The notes beneath the pieces were generated by a model. It made no database searches and was not told the origin of the DNA. It was given only the letters and a program-made list of their open reading frames with translations. This document shows, piece after piece, positions 35,143 to 50,100 of a stretch of 54,071 nucleotides of DNA (the first letter of the stretch is position 1; each line of letters begins with the position of its first letter). Origin of the DNA: Trichoplax adhaerens (taxonomy: Eukaryota; Placozoa; Uniplacotomia; Trichoplacea; Trichoplacidae); assembly GCF_000150275.1 (NCBI RefSeq), contig NW_002060953.1, forward strand, positions 612,934-667,004, in the 5' to 3' direction. Both the position numbers and the translations under genes were made by a program.

Positions 35143-38100
35143 CTGTGAATGAAAGCAGTCATACTTTCTTAATAATACATATATATATAATTGTTTGCAT
35201 GCATACAGAAACAAAACATAGTAGTCTTGTTGCGACTATTATATTGAATATGTTAAATCAATAATAACTAAAGCAATCAGAAAGCTACACTATTTACTTG
35301 CTATACTGTTGTTATTCAAAAAATGTTCACAGTACTTACAATGATCGACGTCTGTAGAAGTAGTAAACAGCTCCAACACCGCCTACAATCAGTAATGTCA
35401 GGCAGACACCAAGTGCAACCCAACCACCGGAATTAGCTGCTTGTGGTTGAGTAGCTAAGGCAAAAAAATTTAAATTTAATAATGTCCAAAGATATTAGCT
35501 TAGAAATGCTTATAAATTGCAACATGCAATTTATTACTGCTACAATTTACCACAGAAAAATGACTTGCAAATTATTGAAATATATCGTAACTAATTCAAA
35601 CTTCATTGTATGGCGAATTACTTTTAGCTATTGATAAACATATTCATAGTACAGCATCTTTTCTACAACGTCGCAGTCGAGCATAAATAAATAATAATAT
35701 TGGCAAGGCCATGATATTAAATAGTACAACGCAAATTATAGAGCTTATTCCTATCTTACTTGTGCAGTTGTATTCATCAGATCCATCAATACAGTCTGTG
35801 CTTCCGTCACATGTCAAAGTACTATTAATGCAACCAGCCAATTGACACTTAAACTCGTCCTTGCGACAAGGTCTTTGGAGTTGGCCTAAATCAAGTTATC
35901 AAAAATGTTTGTTTGATTTACGGAAGGCTGACATGAAATTTTTCTGATCTTACTGTATTTCTTACTAAATACAATTAAGCTATCGATACTGTGTTAATGT
36001 AATACAGTTGTTATGCTAGTATAAAGTCAGTTGATGATCAAGAATGCCTTGGAGATTGCAAATGCCAATGGACGCAATACGGCAATAAATCACACATGGT
36101 ATATGGAAATAGTCATTCTACAATAAATAAAATCTATGTACGATTTTCATCTTTATCTGACACATTAAAGTTATTTTTTATATAAAATATTTCAACCGAT
36201 CATCTAGTTATATATTCACGTGTTTATATCCAAAGACACAATAACAGAAAATAGTGAATTGTTGCCTGGAAATTACTACAGAAAATCTGCTTACAATGAT
36301 AGCCGTAACGCTATAACTTACCACATTTTTGTTCGTCTGCAACATTGTCGCAATCATCTACTCCATCACATCGCCATGAGTTTGGTAAGCATACCAAGTT
36401 ACCGTTAATTGGACATGTAAAGTTGGTATTTGATTGAGGACATTGACTACCTTGTAGAGGTAACGGGGTAATTGGAGTGCCTATAGTTATTATAGTACAG
36501 AAATTTAAATTATATGCATGAATTATTTTTGAGTTACGATATGGACGCCATACAAAGTCAAACATAAGGAGTAAAATTATTAATGTATAGTATTAGCTAA
36601 ACTAACTGCCCTACTTACATACTTACAAGTAAAAGAGACTATTTCATATCGTATATTTTACAGTTACGGGATATGTTACGTGTATTTAGCTTAAAAATTG
36701 TTACTTTCCACAATTGCGAACGAATTTAAAGTAGGTGCATGGTTTAGAGCTATTCTTACTGCAAACCTTAACAAAATTTTCGATTTTTAGAAAGGCTTAC
36801 CTCCTTGTATACAGCCAGGAGTAAAGCTAACATCATCAATAGCGCTATCACCAAAGTTTCCATCTACAATTCCTTCAAATACGATTCGGTAGGATGTTTG
36901 ACTACCAATGGGTACGATCGCACGATGCCAACTTGGTCCTAAGGGTTACACAATTCTATTAGTATAGTAGCGAAAATACTTTTATATTGTTTAAAAAGAG
37001 CATTGCAATGCTTTGTTGTGTTAAAATTAACTTCATCTTAGCTATTCCATTACTATTAGAAAAATCATATGCAGTAATGATCAACTTATGACTCTACTTC
37101 TACGATCAACAAGAGATAAACAATTTCAAGCAGACAACTCGATAAAAAGCATAAATTAGCCCTAGTTTTATCGTTTCAGTAAATTTTTGGGAATTTTAAT
37201 TATGAAAAGTTAAGTAATGATCAAACTTTGCGACACTGACTATCCTAAATATAGGGGTATTATTGTTGCTATGAATCAAGATACCTTGGTTGCCTGTTAA
37301 TGAGAACACTTGTCCGAGATTGACATTATTTTGATTTATTAATATAACTCTAAGGGTGCCAACGGAACTGCCATACATATTATAGTAAAAACGCAACCAA
37401 CATACTCCACTACTTGGTGGCAATACTGGCCCAGCTATTTGTGCGATATCTCCAGGTCTTCGTGGCAAAGATGTCTCCATATATAGGAAAGATCCTGTAT
37501 CGATATCGATTAGATCATAAATTAAATCCTTTTAGAAATCAAACTAATAACCAAGATTGTGTCATAAATATAAAAATTTGAAAATATAAATATTTTAATT
37601 TAAATAGTTGAAATAACCTGTGGATGTAGACTTAGTAGTGTGGTCATTGCCGGGACCGGTGCTACTACTGGGAGTACTTCTGCCTCTAGACCAATGGAAG
37701 TTGCCAGAATCTAAATCTGTCCAATCGCACTTACCAGTGTCGAAAGTACAACTTCCTTTTTGAGAATAATAATTGCCTGTAGGTAGGTTAAATAATATTA
37801 ATTATTAAGTATTTATTTTAATTACAAAAAGCTTTTGAAGATATCAAAGAATTTACTAAAATTATTCAAATACATCCATTATCAAGCATTTACATTAGCA
37901 CTTACAACTAGTAGTATGTTTACTACTATAGATTGTCAAACTTATTGATAATATTAAATTTGCTTCAGTGACTTGTTAGTTTTGATTGCTCAATACATAA
38001 AATTTTGCAGTTAGACTTACCGCAGTTCATTTCATCTGTGCCATCACTGCAATCTTTTTGACGATCACAGCGATAGTAGCTTTTGATGCAGTTGCCGTTT

Positions 38101-41100
38101 CCACATCTAAATTCTTGTCTGTTGCAATATCTATTCACTATTTATATTATTAATAGTAGTTAATACCAAACGAGTGAGTCTTTATATTCAATAGAAAGAC
38201 ATTGTACACTTATATAAATGAGAGAAAAATTTATAAACGCACCTGTCAAACATTTACTGAATTGAACATCATCAATAGCCACATAAGAAGTTTTAGAATA
38301 TTGCGTTGAACCGGCAAGTATGATCTTAAATTTGGATTGAGAACCAATATTGGCGATAGCCTTTTTCCATTGATTTTTGGTATCTTGACTAATGTAAGTT
38401 AATTTTCTCGTTTCGACTTGGTCTTCAATGTAAACGCCAATGTAACGATGGCTAAGCGATTTCGACATGGCGTACCAAAATGAGATTTGACAATCATGCC
38501 CTGAGTTAGCGTATGTTACCGTTTCTAGCATAGCAACCATTCTATTATTATAATTACTTTTGGGTACAACATATAAATAGTGGCCAGGAGTGGTGACTTT
38601 GCTATGGTCAGTAGTTGGTGTATTCGGGTTATTAGTATTATTGGCTAGAGTGAGGGTCCAATTCATGCCTGAATTGTATGGAGTTCTTGACCAACCACAC
38701 CAACCGTTTTCGAAGTTGCATGACGATCCACAGTTTAATTCATCTGATCCATCATTGCAATCGTTATTAAAATTGCATACTTTTCCACGATCAATACATT
38801 GAGCTCCGCTAGCACAAGTGAATTGATTGGCGCCACAGCTGCCAGGTTGTGTTGGTGTTGGAGTTGGCATACCAGGAATGGTGCCACCGGGTTTACAACC
38901 AGGTGTAAATGAGACACCATCAAGGCCAAGTTCAGAATCGTAACGTCTTCCTACGATTCCTTCAAAAACAACTTGGAAAGGTGAAGAGGTAGCAATCGGT
39001 AGGATAAGTTTTTTCCAGAATGCAATAGTATTGTTGCTAGTAGTATAAATTCGCTGTAAGCCATTAGGTGAGTTATAACTTGTTCGTATATAAACATTAA
39101 GTGTGCCGATAAATGTTCCCGGTGATATATAGAAGAAACGCACTGAGCAACTTGCACTTTGTGCTGCTGCTTGGAATACTTTAGTGATAAGTCGAGAACT
39201 ATCACCTGCATTAGCTGGATATGTGTCCCTCAATTTCATATAATAACCAGAAGTAGAGCCTTGAGTAGCATCAGTTTTGATAGCACCGAAAGTTGAGCCT
39301 TGCTCTCTTCTCCATGTTGTACCCAGGCTCATTTCGGTAAAGTAGCATAAGCCGTGTTCAAAATCACAACGGGCAACTGCATAATTGGTACATGACGTTG
39401 TTTCATCCAAATTATTACCACAGTCATTGCCATAATCACAGACATATTGATTATTGACACACAAACCTCCAGTACAGTTAAATGTATTTGGCGGACAAAC
39501 ACTATAAATTGGTGGAGGTTTACAATTTTTAAAAGTGATATCATCAAGAGCGATATCGCCTTGATAGGATACACCACGTGTAGCAATAAAAACAACTTTG
39601 TAATTTCTCCTTAAGCCAATGATTACTTCAGCATTCTTCCATTGACTACCTTGTCCAAGATCTTCAGTCCATAGTACATTATAACCCGTATTTCCAACTT
39701 GCACTGCTACACTAAGTGAACCAGTGATAAATCCACTCATATGATACCAAAAGTTAATACTACATTGTTGTCCTGTTGATCCAATAGTTGGTGTCTGCAG
39801 GTATGCTCTGTCATTAAATTTTCCAGGCGATGAATCAGCGAAAGCATACCAGCCTGTATTTTTGCCTGTTGTGTGATCAATAGTGGGTCCAGTACTACCT
39901 CCAGTTGATGTTTTAGCTTGATGACGTTCCCACTTGTATTTAACTCGGTTAGGATCAGTTGAGCTGCTTACCGGCAACCAACCGCACATTCCATTTTCAA
40001 AGTTGCAAGTAGTATTAACGCAATTTGTTTCATCAGAACCATCGTTACAGTCATTGTTAAAATTGCAAACCAAACTTTTATCGACACATTGGCCTGAACG
40101 ACAACGGAATTGTAATGCAGTACATGCACTTGGTCCAGATGTTGTTGCGCCAGTGACTGGAGGTGTAGGTGCAGTAGGTAAAGCTTGACTATATGGTAAG
40201 CAATCTGGCGTTGTGGATATATCATCAATTGCTATATCGCCTGAGTGGCTATCGCCTACTGATCCTTGTAATATAATTTGGAAGTGACTAGATACCGGTA
40301 AAGAAACTTGTCCACGATGCCATAAATCGCCTTGGCTACCGCTCTTGGACCATAACTGTACTGTTGGACCATTAATTTGCGTTCTCATCAATACTGACAA
40401 GGTATTCACCGTTGATCCATACATATAGTAAAAGAATCGGATGGTACATTTAGTGGTTGTTGTGCGGAAATTACGACTTAATAATCTTGCTCGATCACCA
40501 AATTGTTGTGATGAGGCTTCAATATAGAGGTAATGACCAGCAATAGTGCCAAGGGTATGATCACGATCTGGTCCAGTAGCAAAAGAAGGCGTTGGACCAG
40601 TTTGCATAGTCCAATCGAAATTGTCTGATGTGTTATCTTGTCTCCAATTACATAAGCCATGCTCGAAATCGCATCTGCTATAAGATTGACATTTTGTGCC
40701 AATTTCATCGGTATTATCACCACAATCATCAGTAAGATCGCATAGTTTATTGTTAGATACGCATGAACCTCGACTACATCGGAATTGACCTGGTAGACAT
40801 GATGATACTATCGGTGGTAGGCTACAGTTATTAAAGCGAATATCATCGATAGCAATAGCACCGTTAAATGATGTAAAATAACGCGCGTTAAATATAATTC
40901 GGAATTTAGTTTGTCTTGAAACGATCCCAATTGTTGCAGTATTCCATGATGTACCTTTGTCACCTCGTAATTGTATTAACCTAGTTGCTACCGGTAAACC
41001 TTGTTGTTGAAGGTAGACGTCTAATATGCCAGAAGTTGAGCTATGCATCCAATAGGCGAATGATAGCGCACAACCCTGGAAAGCAAAATTGAAAGTTTTA

Positions 41101-44100
41101 GTTGTGAAATTTGCGTTCGAGTTAGAATTGGGTAATCCAAATGATGATCCAAAACTTCCACCAATAAATGCATAATGTCCCTTAGCTGTTTTGAGCGTAT
41201 TATCAGTTGATGGACCTTTCGATTCTAAACCTATAGAAGCTGCTACCGTTTTCCATTTAAATGTCACTTTATTAAAGTTAGTATTCGATCCGGTCATGCT
41301 GCAATTACCATTCTCGAAAGTACACAATGAGAAACAACCTTGAGACCATTCATCTGACCCATCTTGGCAGTCGTTAACAAAATCACAAACAAGGTTCTTA
41401 GGAATGCATGTTCCAGTTGAGTAACAACCAAATTGATTACTATTACAATTATTTGGAACACGAATTGTTGGAGTAGTTAAAGTGGGTGTTGTAGCTCTTG
41501 GTGTTCTCGTAACAGGGAAGGTACCAGTGTATTGCTTACAGTCAGGAGTTAAGGATACATCATCAACAGCAATATCGCCTTGATAGTTTGCTCCAATAAT
41601 ACCTTCTAATAGAATCTGCACAGGTTGACTGCTAGATATTGGAACAACAGCTCTATACCATTTTCCTCCTTGATTGCCAGATTTAGTCCAAGCAGTGGTT
41701 TCTATACCCCCTATACTTGTACGTGTTTTAACATTTAGCGTACCAATTCCAGATCCATACATGCTGTAGAAGAAGCGTAATTTACAATTGCCATTACTGC
41801 TAATTGAAATTGGTTTACTGGCTAATCTGGCTTTTTGACCTGGTGATTTACTAGTAGCATCGATGTACATATAGTAACCAGATGAAGTACCGTAAGTATG
41901 ATCACGGAATGGACCGGTATTGGATGAAGCAACTGCGCCAGCACCTCTTTGCCAATTAAAATTGTCGTCAACTAATTGAGTCCAACCGCAAGTACCAGCT
42001 TCAAAAGAACAACGTTGTTGATAGTTTCCACAGTTCAATTCATCGCTGTTGTCAGTAACACCGCAATCAACAGAATAGTCGCACACAAAATCATTCGAGA
42101 TACAACCGTTACTAATACTACATTTGAATTGAGAACTACTAGGTGTAGTACACGTTGGAAGTGCGGAACAATTAATCATTTTCAAATCGTCGATTGCAAC
42201 ATCTCCATCAAATGAAGCACCTCGTACACCTTCCATGATCAATCTAAATGGCGAAGTTCGTCGGCCTATCGATACCATCGTCTGCTGCCACGTATTACCC
42301 TGACTGCCACTTTTTCCCCATAATTGTGCCATCTTGGTGCCATTAGTAGTTGCAACAAATACATTAAGATTGCCGATTGAGTCACCATACATGTGGCGCC
42401 AGAACGAAAATACGCAGGTGGCTGGGGCAAATTGGATTATAGAACTGTATAAGTCTGCAGTATTACCGATAATTCCATTACTAGTTTCGATATAGAGGTA
42501 ATGACCCGATGATGTTTGCAATGTGTGATCAGTAGCTGGGCCAGTCTGAAAGCTAGGAGTAGATCCTTTGTGACGAACCCAGTCAAAGTTATCCGAGCTA
42601 CCATTATACCAGCCGCAATTAACGTCAGAAAATATTAATCGCTTTTCAAATGTACATGTGCCACAATTGGCTTCATCGGAACCGTCCGTGCAATCAGTTT
42701 TAAAGTCACAAACTTGGTTTTGCTTAATGCATTGTCCATTTGTAGTACATGTAAACCCATTGCATGCTGGAACTGTTGGCTTTGGCACTGTGGTAGGTAG
42801 ATTTGGTATACTGCCACCAAATTTGCATCCTGGTGTAAAGCTAATGTCATCAATAGCCATATCACTTGCGTATCCTGGGCCGGCTCTACCTTGAATGACA
42901 ACCTGCATAGCAAATATTGAAATGATTAAAATACCTTGCAAAATCAGTTGGTATCATATAGTTATGCCAAATAGTTACATCTTCGTTAGGCAATGAATTT
43001 TCTTCTAATTAATATATATTTATGTTACACATAGATGCTGTATATATGCATAGAATACATTCTACGGTAGATGGATAAGATAGGGCCATAGGTAATTACA
43101 GCTACTTGCTATCTTAGATAATATTAATGAACAATACTTACTTGGAAGTTATTGTTGCTAGTAAGAGGGATAGAAACCCTGTACCAAGTATCTCCTAGAT
43201 TACGAGATTTTGACCATAAAGGAGTCATTGTCCCGCCATAGGTAGTCCAATAATAGACAGAAAGTGTGCCCATGTCTTGGCCATTCATGTTATACCAAAA
43301 TCTTAATGTACAAGCGGAAGATGCTGTTGCTGGTACTAGAACGGCACTTGCAAGTTTTGCGGTTTCGTTAGTTTTCTGTGGGAATGAGCCTTCAACATAT
43401 AGATATTTTCCTAATAATGTATAAGACGATAATTTTTTAGCCTTTAGATCAGTAGCATCGCTAAGAAAAAGAAACTGTCAGAATAACTTTGTTTAAAACC
43501 CGACCAATTTCTTAACAATAATAGATAACAGTATCTTACCTAAAATATTACCAGTAGTATGATCAGTGCTAGGTCCAGTTGCAGATGATACGGTTTGTCC
43601 TTGGCCTACGGTCCAATCAAAGTCATCATTTCCTGTTACTTGAGACCAGGTGCATAATCCATTTTCAAAGTTACACCGGGTGTATGTTGAGCACACAAGC
43701 AATGTTTCATCTGTTTTGTCGCAACAATCGTTATTAAAATCGCACTCTAGGTTGGCTTCATAGCAATAGTTATTCTTGCACTTCTTTTGAGAGCCTGGAC
43801 ATGTAGTTGGTGGACTTGGCTTAGCACAGTTAGAAAACTGTAAGTCATCAATAGCAATATCTCCGGTGCTACCAAATCTTGTTGAACCTGTAAATGTTAA
43901 TTGAAAGCCGGAGGCACATGGAGGAAGCTGGACAGTAGCTTTTTTCCATTGATTACCTTGTGCACCGCTTAGAGTCCATAGTTGTCTAGATGTTAAAGTT
44001 GTAGGTGAGCCATAGTTTAGACTTAGTGCGCCAATACTACTACCGTACATATGATACCAGAATGAAAATTGGCAGGCGTTACTTGGACTGCGGAAAATAG

Positions 44101-47100
44101 GACTGGCTAAGTAAGCTTCATCATTGTTATTTCCGTTGTCTTTTTCAATGTACATATAATAACCGTTGGCAGTACCAGAAGTATGATCAGTGGATGGTCC
44201 TGTATTATTTGTTGGAGTTCCTCCTTTGTTACGCATCCAAACTAAATTACCTGATTTAGCTGGTGCTGTCCAACCACATGTTCCTTGCTCAAATGAACAT
44301 GTTGCCGGGCATTTGTTTTCGTCAGAACGGTCACCGCAGTTATTTATAAAGTTGCAGAATAAGTTGGAATCGATGCAAGTATTGCTAGTAGTACATTTTT
44401 GCTGTCCTGTAGAACACCCAGGACTGGTTGGTTTAGGTAATGATAATGGTGTATTTGATATTTGGCAGGATGGTGTGAGCGAAATATCATCGATTGCAAT
44501 ATCACTATTAGTACTATTGCCATTTTTGCTTGTAAATACTATTTGAGCAGCGTTGGCGACATTAATCTGAATGGATGCTTTTCGCCAGATATCACCTTGG
44601 TTACCAGACATTTTCCAGATTTGAGTAAGTGGTCCTAGCCATACAGAACGCAAGGATACAGTTAAACTGTCTATATCTTTACCATACATATGATACCAAA
44701 ATCGGAACATGCAATTGGTTGAGGGTAAAACCGAAAAAGTTGATCTAAGATTGGCCGAGTACCGTTGATTACCGAAATTGGCATCGGAATACATGTATGT
44801 ACCTTTAGAGGTACCTAAGGTGTGATCAAAATTAGGACCAGTTGTCGAAGAGAAGGAGCCGCCAAATTTTCTGTTCCAGTCAAAGTTGTCATCATCTTCA
44901 TTTGCCCAGTCACACATAGACGACTCAAAGTTACATCGTTTTTTATAATTATTGCAATTATTCTCGTCTGAGTAATCACCGCAATCGTTAGAGTAATCAC
45001 AAACTTGTGATGGTTGTATACATAGTCCATTGGCACATTGGAATGAACCGATATTACAGACTTGCGGTGGCGGAAATCGGCAATCCATAAACGAGATATC
45101 ATCGACTGCCTGAACACTAGAAGTGCCGAACAGCGGCGAAAATGGGGGCTGGTATCTGAATCGTAATTGGAAGCCAGCATCACGATAACCTATGCCAATT
45201 GTGTTATTCCTCCAAGTTCTGCTTGTTGTACCATATCTTGACCACAGACTGGTACTAACACCATTACTTATTATGCTTAGTGATAAGCTTCCGCCACTTT
45301 TTTGATAATAGAAATATTGTATTTTGCATGTAGCGTAAGCTTGTGGTAATTTACTACTGATCATTACTGATGATCTAGCAAAGAAGATAGAGCTAAGCGA
45401 TTTTACATACATGTAAAAACCAGATGACGAACCAGTAGTATGATCTGAAGCTGGGCCACCGATAACAGCACTAGCTCGTTTCCATTTATCATTTCCAGAG
45501 CTGATATCTTTCCATCCGCAAGTACTGGTTTCAAAAGTGCAAGCTCCACAATTTGATTGATTCCAGCTAGCACATTGAGTAGCTGTTGAAGGTGTTGGGG
45601 TTGGTAAAGTACCAGCAATAGTAGTGTTTGGTGCAACGGTTGGTTTATAAATTTTACAATCGGGCGTAAATGATATATCATCAATGGCAATATCACCTTT
45701 AGAACCACCTACGGTAGCTTCGATAACAACTGAGAAATAACCTGTACTAAAGAATGAGACCTCAGCTCTTAACCAACTATCACCTTGATCACCTGATTTG
45801 GACCAAACTTTTTTCATAGGCGACAATGAAGAGTTAGTATATATATTTAAACTTCCAGTATTAGATCCGTACATATGATAATACAGACGTAATTTACATT
45901 TGCCAGTAAGTGTAGGAGCCCAGTAAGTTGAAGATATTTGAGCTTTTTCACCAGTTGTTTCAAAAGAGGAATCAATAGTTAGGTATTGTCCATAACTTGT
46001 GCCTAGGGTATGATCGCGTGATGGACCTGTAGATGATGTAAATGTTGTACCTTTATCAAGCCTCCAATTGAAGTCATCGCTCTTAGATTGAACAAAAGTG
46101 CATAAGCCTTGTTCAAAGTCACAACGTGTATATCCAAGTGTATTGCAATTGACTTCATCGCTAGAATCACCACAATTATTTGTAAAGTCGCAGATTGTAT
46201 TGGTTGGAATACAGGAGCCTCGTTGACATCTAAATAAGCTAGAGCTACATGTTGGTTGAATTGGCGGTAATTTGCATTCATAGAAGGAAATGTCATCAAT
46301 AGCGATATTAGATGGACTAAAGAATGAATTATCTCCTTCAAAAGTAAGTTGAAAACTGTTACTTCTAGCACCGAAATAAACAGTTTGAAGCTTCCATGTA
46401 TTAGTAGTAATGCCAGTAACAGATGCTAACTGCGTTTTAGGTGCCGGGTCTTCTTTCATATATAGCTCAACTGAACCAGTAACACTAGAGGAGACACTGT
46501 TACTTATGGAATACCAAAATCGTATTTCACAAGCTGAACCAGTTGGGCTTAACTTAGGGCTAGTAAATTTAGCTGGCCCAAAGAATGCCTTATCGTCTGC
46601 TAATGCTAAGTAATACCCTATTGCTGATCCTAATGTATGATCGATAGATGGTACTTTTTGTGAAGCAGGTGAGCCATAACGTCCTCGTATCCATTTGTAT
46701 TCGCCATCATTGCCAATTGTATATCCGCAAATACCGCTTTCGAAGTTGCATCGACCACACTTTGCTTCATCGCTTGAATCTTTGCAATCTGAGATGTAAT
46801 CGCATATCTTATTAGATGCAACACAAGAATTATCATCCTTGCAACGGAATGCACAAGAATTTGGAGTTGGAGTTGGCGTAGTAGGTTGGCAGGCACCATT
46901 ATAGATGCTGATGTCATCAATAGCAATATCACTTTGCCTAAATGTACCTCTTACAGCTTCGAATACTAGTTGATATGCTTGAGTGTTACTTGGAACACTG
47001 ATTTGAGTATATTTCCAGTAGTGTTGTTGATTTCCACTAATATTCCATAATTGGCTAGCACTATTGCCATACATCCACAAAACATTCAAGCTGCCCATAT

Positions 47101-50100
47101 TTTGACCATACATAAAATACCAGAAAGTCAAGCATCGCCCACTTGATGCTGGGAATACTTCACTCATAAGTCGTGCTTTGTTACCAGGACGGAGATTATC
47201 GGCATTCATAAAAGCATAATAACCTTGTGGAGTGCCTAGCGTATGATCAACCACTGGACCGGTAGAAGATGTTGGAGTTGGTCCCTTCCAACGCTGCCAG
47301 TCAGCATTATCTCCTACCTGAGTATTCGACCATGAACATAAATCACTTTCGAAACTGCAACTACCAGGTGCAGGACAAGCACCGTCTGTTGTGCCAATAT
47401 CATCCAGAGCTAAAATACCAACATTAGCGGATCCGCGTACAGCCTCAAGTACTATTGTGTACGATGTGCCACTTGAAATAGTTACTTGAGAAACTAGCCA
47501 ATTACTTAGTAGAGTGCCACTTCTAGTCCAGATTTTATTCAATTTACCAAAACTCTTCGTATAGATATTGATGGATCCAACACCAGATCCAAAAGCAACA
47601 TAATTGATCTTGAGACATTTTGGCCTAGTCGGTGGAAGTTGGCGTGATTCTAAGCGTGCATAATCATTTAATTGTTGATTTTCCATGACTGCATAAATGT
47701 AATGGCCAAATTGAGTTCCTAAGGTATGATCGATAGCAGGGCCAAGACCGTTGCTACTGTTACCATTACCAAAAGACCAGTCAAACATATCACTGATATC
47801 CTGAGAGTATCCGCAAAGGGTTGGCAGTTCAAATTCACATATTGGTTGTGGTGGGCACCCTTGATAGTTGAACTTGAGATCATCGATGGCAATGTCACTT
47901 TGGTAAGCAGAAAAACCATAAGGATGTGTCGATTCCAATACTAATTGGAAAGGTTGTGGTCGAGTAAATTCAAGGACGGCATGGCGCCAGACATTTCCAA
48001 GATTGCCACTTCTAGTCCACAATGGTCCAGGTCCATAATTATTTCCTACTTTGATATATAAATTTAGAGTGCCAATTTCTTCGCCATACATATGGTACCA
48101 AAATTGGAAGCACATAGATGCAGTAGGAGAATTTGGAGGAATTGAAGCACTAATTAAGCGAGCACGATCGTTTGCATTTCTAGAGGAGCCCTCCGAATAA
48201 GCGTACCAACCTCGATTACTATTTAAGGTATGATCTACAGAAGGTCCGGTTGAAGAGGAAAATGTAGATCCTTGATTCCGAGTCCAATTGAAAGTATCGG
48301 TAGCAACATCTTGTTGCCAATTGCAGAAACCATTCTCAAAGTTACAATCGAATAATGTTGGTGGCAAGGTTGGTGTTGGACCAGGTTGAGTTGGTGTTGG
48401 AGTTGGCTGCGATGAGCTACTACAATTAGCCAAGAATGATAGATCATCAATAGCAATATCTACTTTCACCTGACCTACCACACCGACGACTTGAATAACG
48501 TAAGGTTGAGTGCTAGAATATACAATCTGGACATTTTGCCATGTTCTTGAGGATGCAAGTTGGTTACGAATCCATAATAATGTACCAAATTGGCTACCTT
48601 GCCTCTTTATATAGACCGATAGACTTCCTACCTTATTGGAGCTTGTGAAGAGGTCATAGAAGTGATACCACATGCTGAAGCAGCGAGAAGTAGTTGGGGG
48701 CAACATTTGACTTTGTAAAATAGCTTTCGAACTAGTGTTAACATTACTTGCTTCCAAGTACATATATTTACCCGCCGATGTTCCTAGTGTGTGATCAGTA
48801 AATGGTCCAGTAAAGAATGAAGGTGTACTACCTCGATTAACGGTCCAGTCAAAGGTATCTCCAGTTCTAACATTTGTCCAAGTGCAAAGACCGTTTTCAA
48901 AATTACAATTGCCTGGTGGTGGACAAGCTCCATCGCGGAATTGTAAGTCGTCAATAGCAATGTTCCCATCTCCACTGGCAGTGCTTGCTTCAATAACCGC
49001 TTGCCATGGACTAGTTAATCCACTAAGTGTAGCTTGAGCTATATTCCATGTCGTACCTTGGTTACCACTTTGACTCCATACTGCGCTACTTAAGGTACCT
49101 TTTTCTTTACTGTATACTTTGAGTGTACCTGCATTACCAGTCATGCGATAGTAGAATACCAAGCACTTCTTAAGTTGAGCGGTAGCAGCTGGTGGAAATT
49201 TCGGCCCAACTAAACGTGATTTAGCATTGGGATTACTATATGATGATACATACATGTAATAACCGGTTGCTGTATTTGTTGTATGATCTGTTGGTGGTCC
49301 AGATCCTTGCTTATCGTTACCACCTTTGGCACGAGTCCAGTTAAATGCATTAGCTTTATCTTGCATCCATTGACAGGTATTGATCTCAAAAGTGCAATCG
49401 ACAGTTCTAGGACATTCACCATCCTTGATTGCAATGTCATCAAGACCAATATCGCTCTGAAATCCGTTACCTCGAACTGCTTCGAAAACAAGTTGATATG
49501 GAGTTGTACTACTAATTTGTCGATTGCCTGATAACCATTGAGTTCCTTGAGTACCTGATTTCGACCAAACAAGTGTATCTTTATTGCTTTGGCGGAGATA
49601 TATATTGAGAGTACCGACATCAGCTCCGTACATACTATACCAAAAGTACAGGCAACGACTTGATGATGCAGTGAGACTAGGACTAACAAGCCTTGCATAG
49701 TCTTTATTCCTTGCACCTGTTGCTTCAATATAAATATAGTAGCCATTTCCAGTAGTGTGATCGCCAGTTGGTCCTGTACCAAAGCTTGGAGTTGAGCTAT
49801 TTCGTCTTATGAATTGGAGAGGTGTGTTGGGTTGATTAGTCCAACTACAAAAACCGTTAGTAAAATTGCAATCATTTGGCCCATTCAATGGTACAATATT
49901 ACTTGGTGGTGGGAGTTCAGGTCCACATTGAGGCACTTTGCAGTATGCCCATATTTTACTGGGGTCAGTTGTGTAACACCATGGACCACCTGGCTTATTA
50001 TCAGGATTACGGCAATAATTATGATTTCCTATACCCATTGCTGAATAATTACTCGGCACAATGCTGTGTGGGTGAGGACTTTGCAGATTCCAATTTTGGC

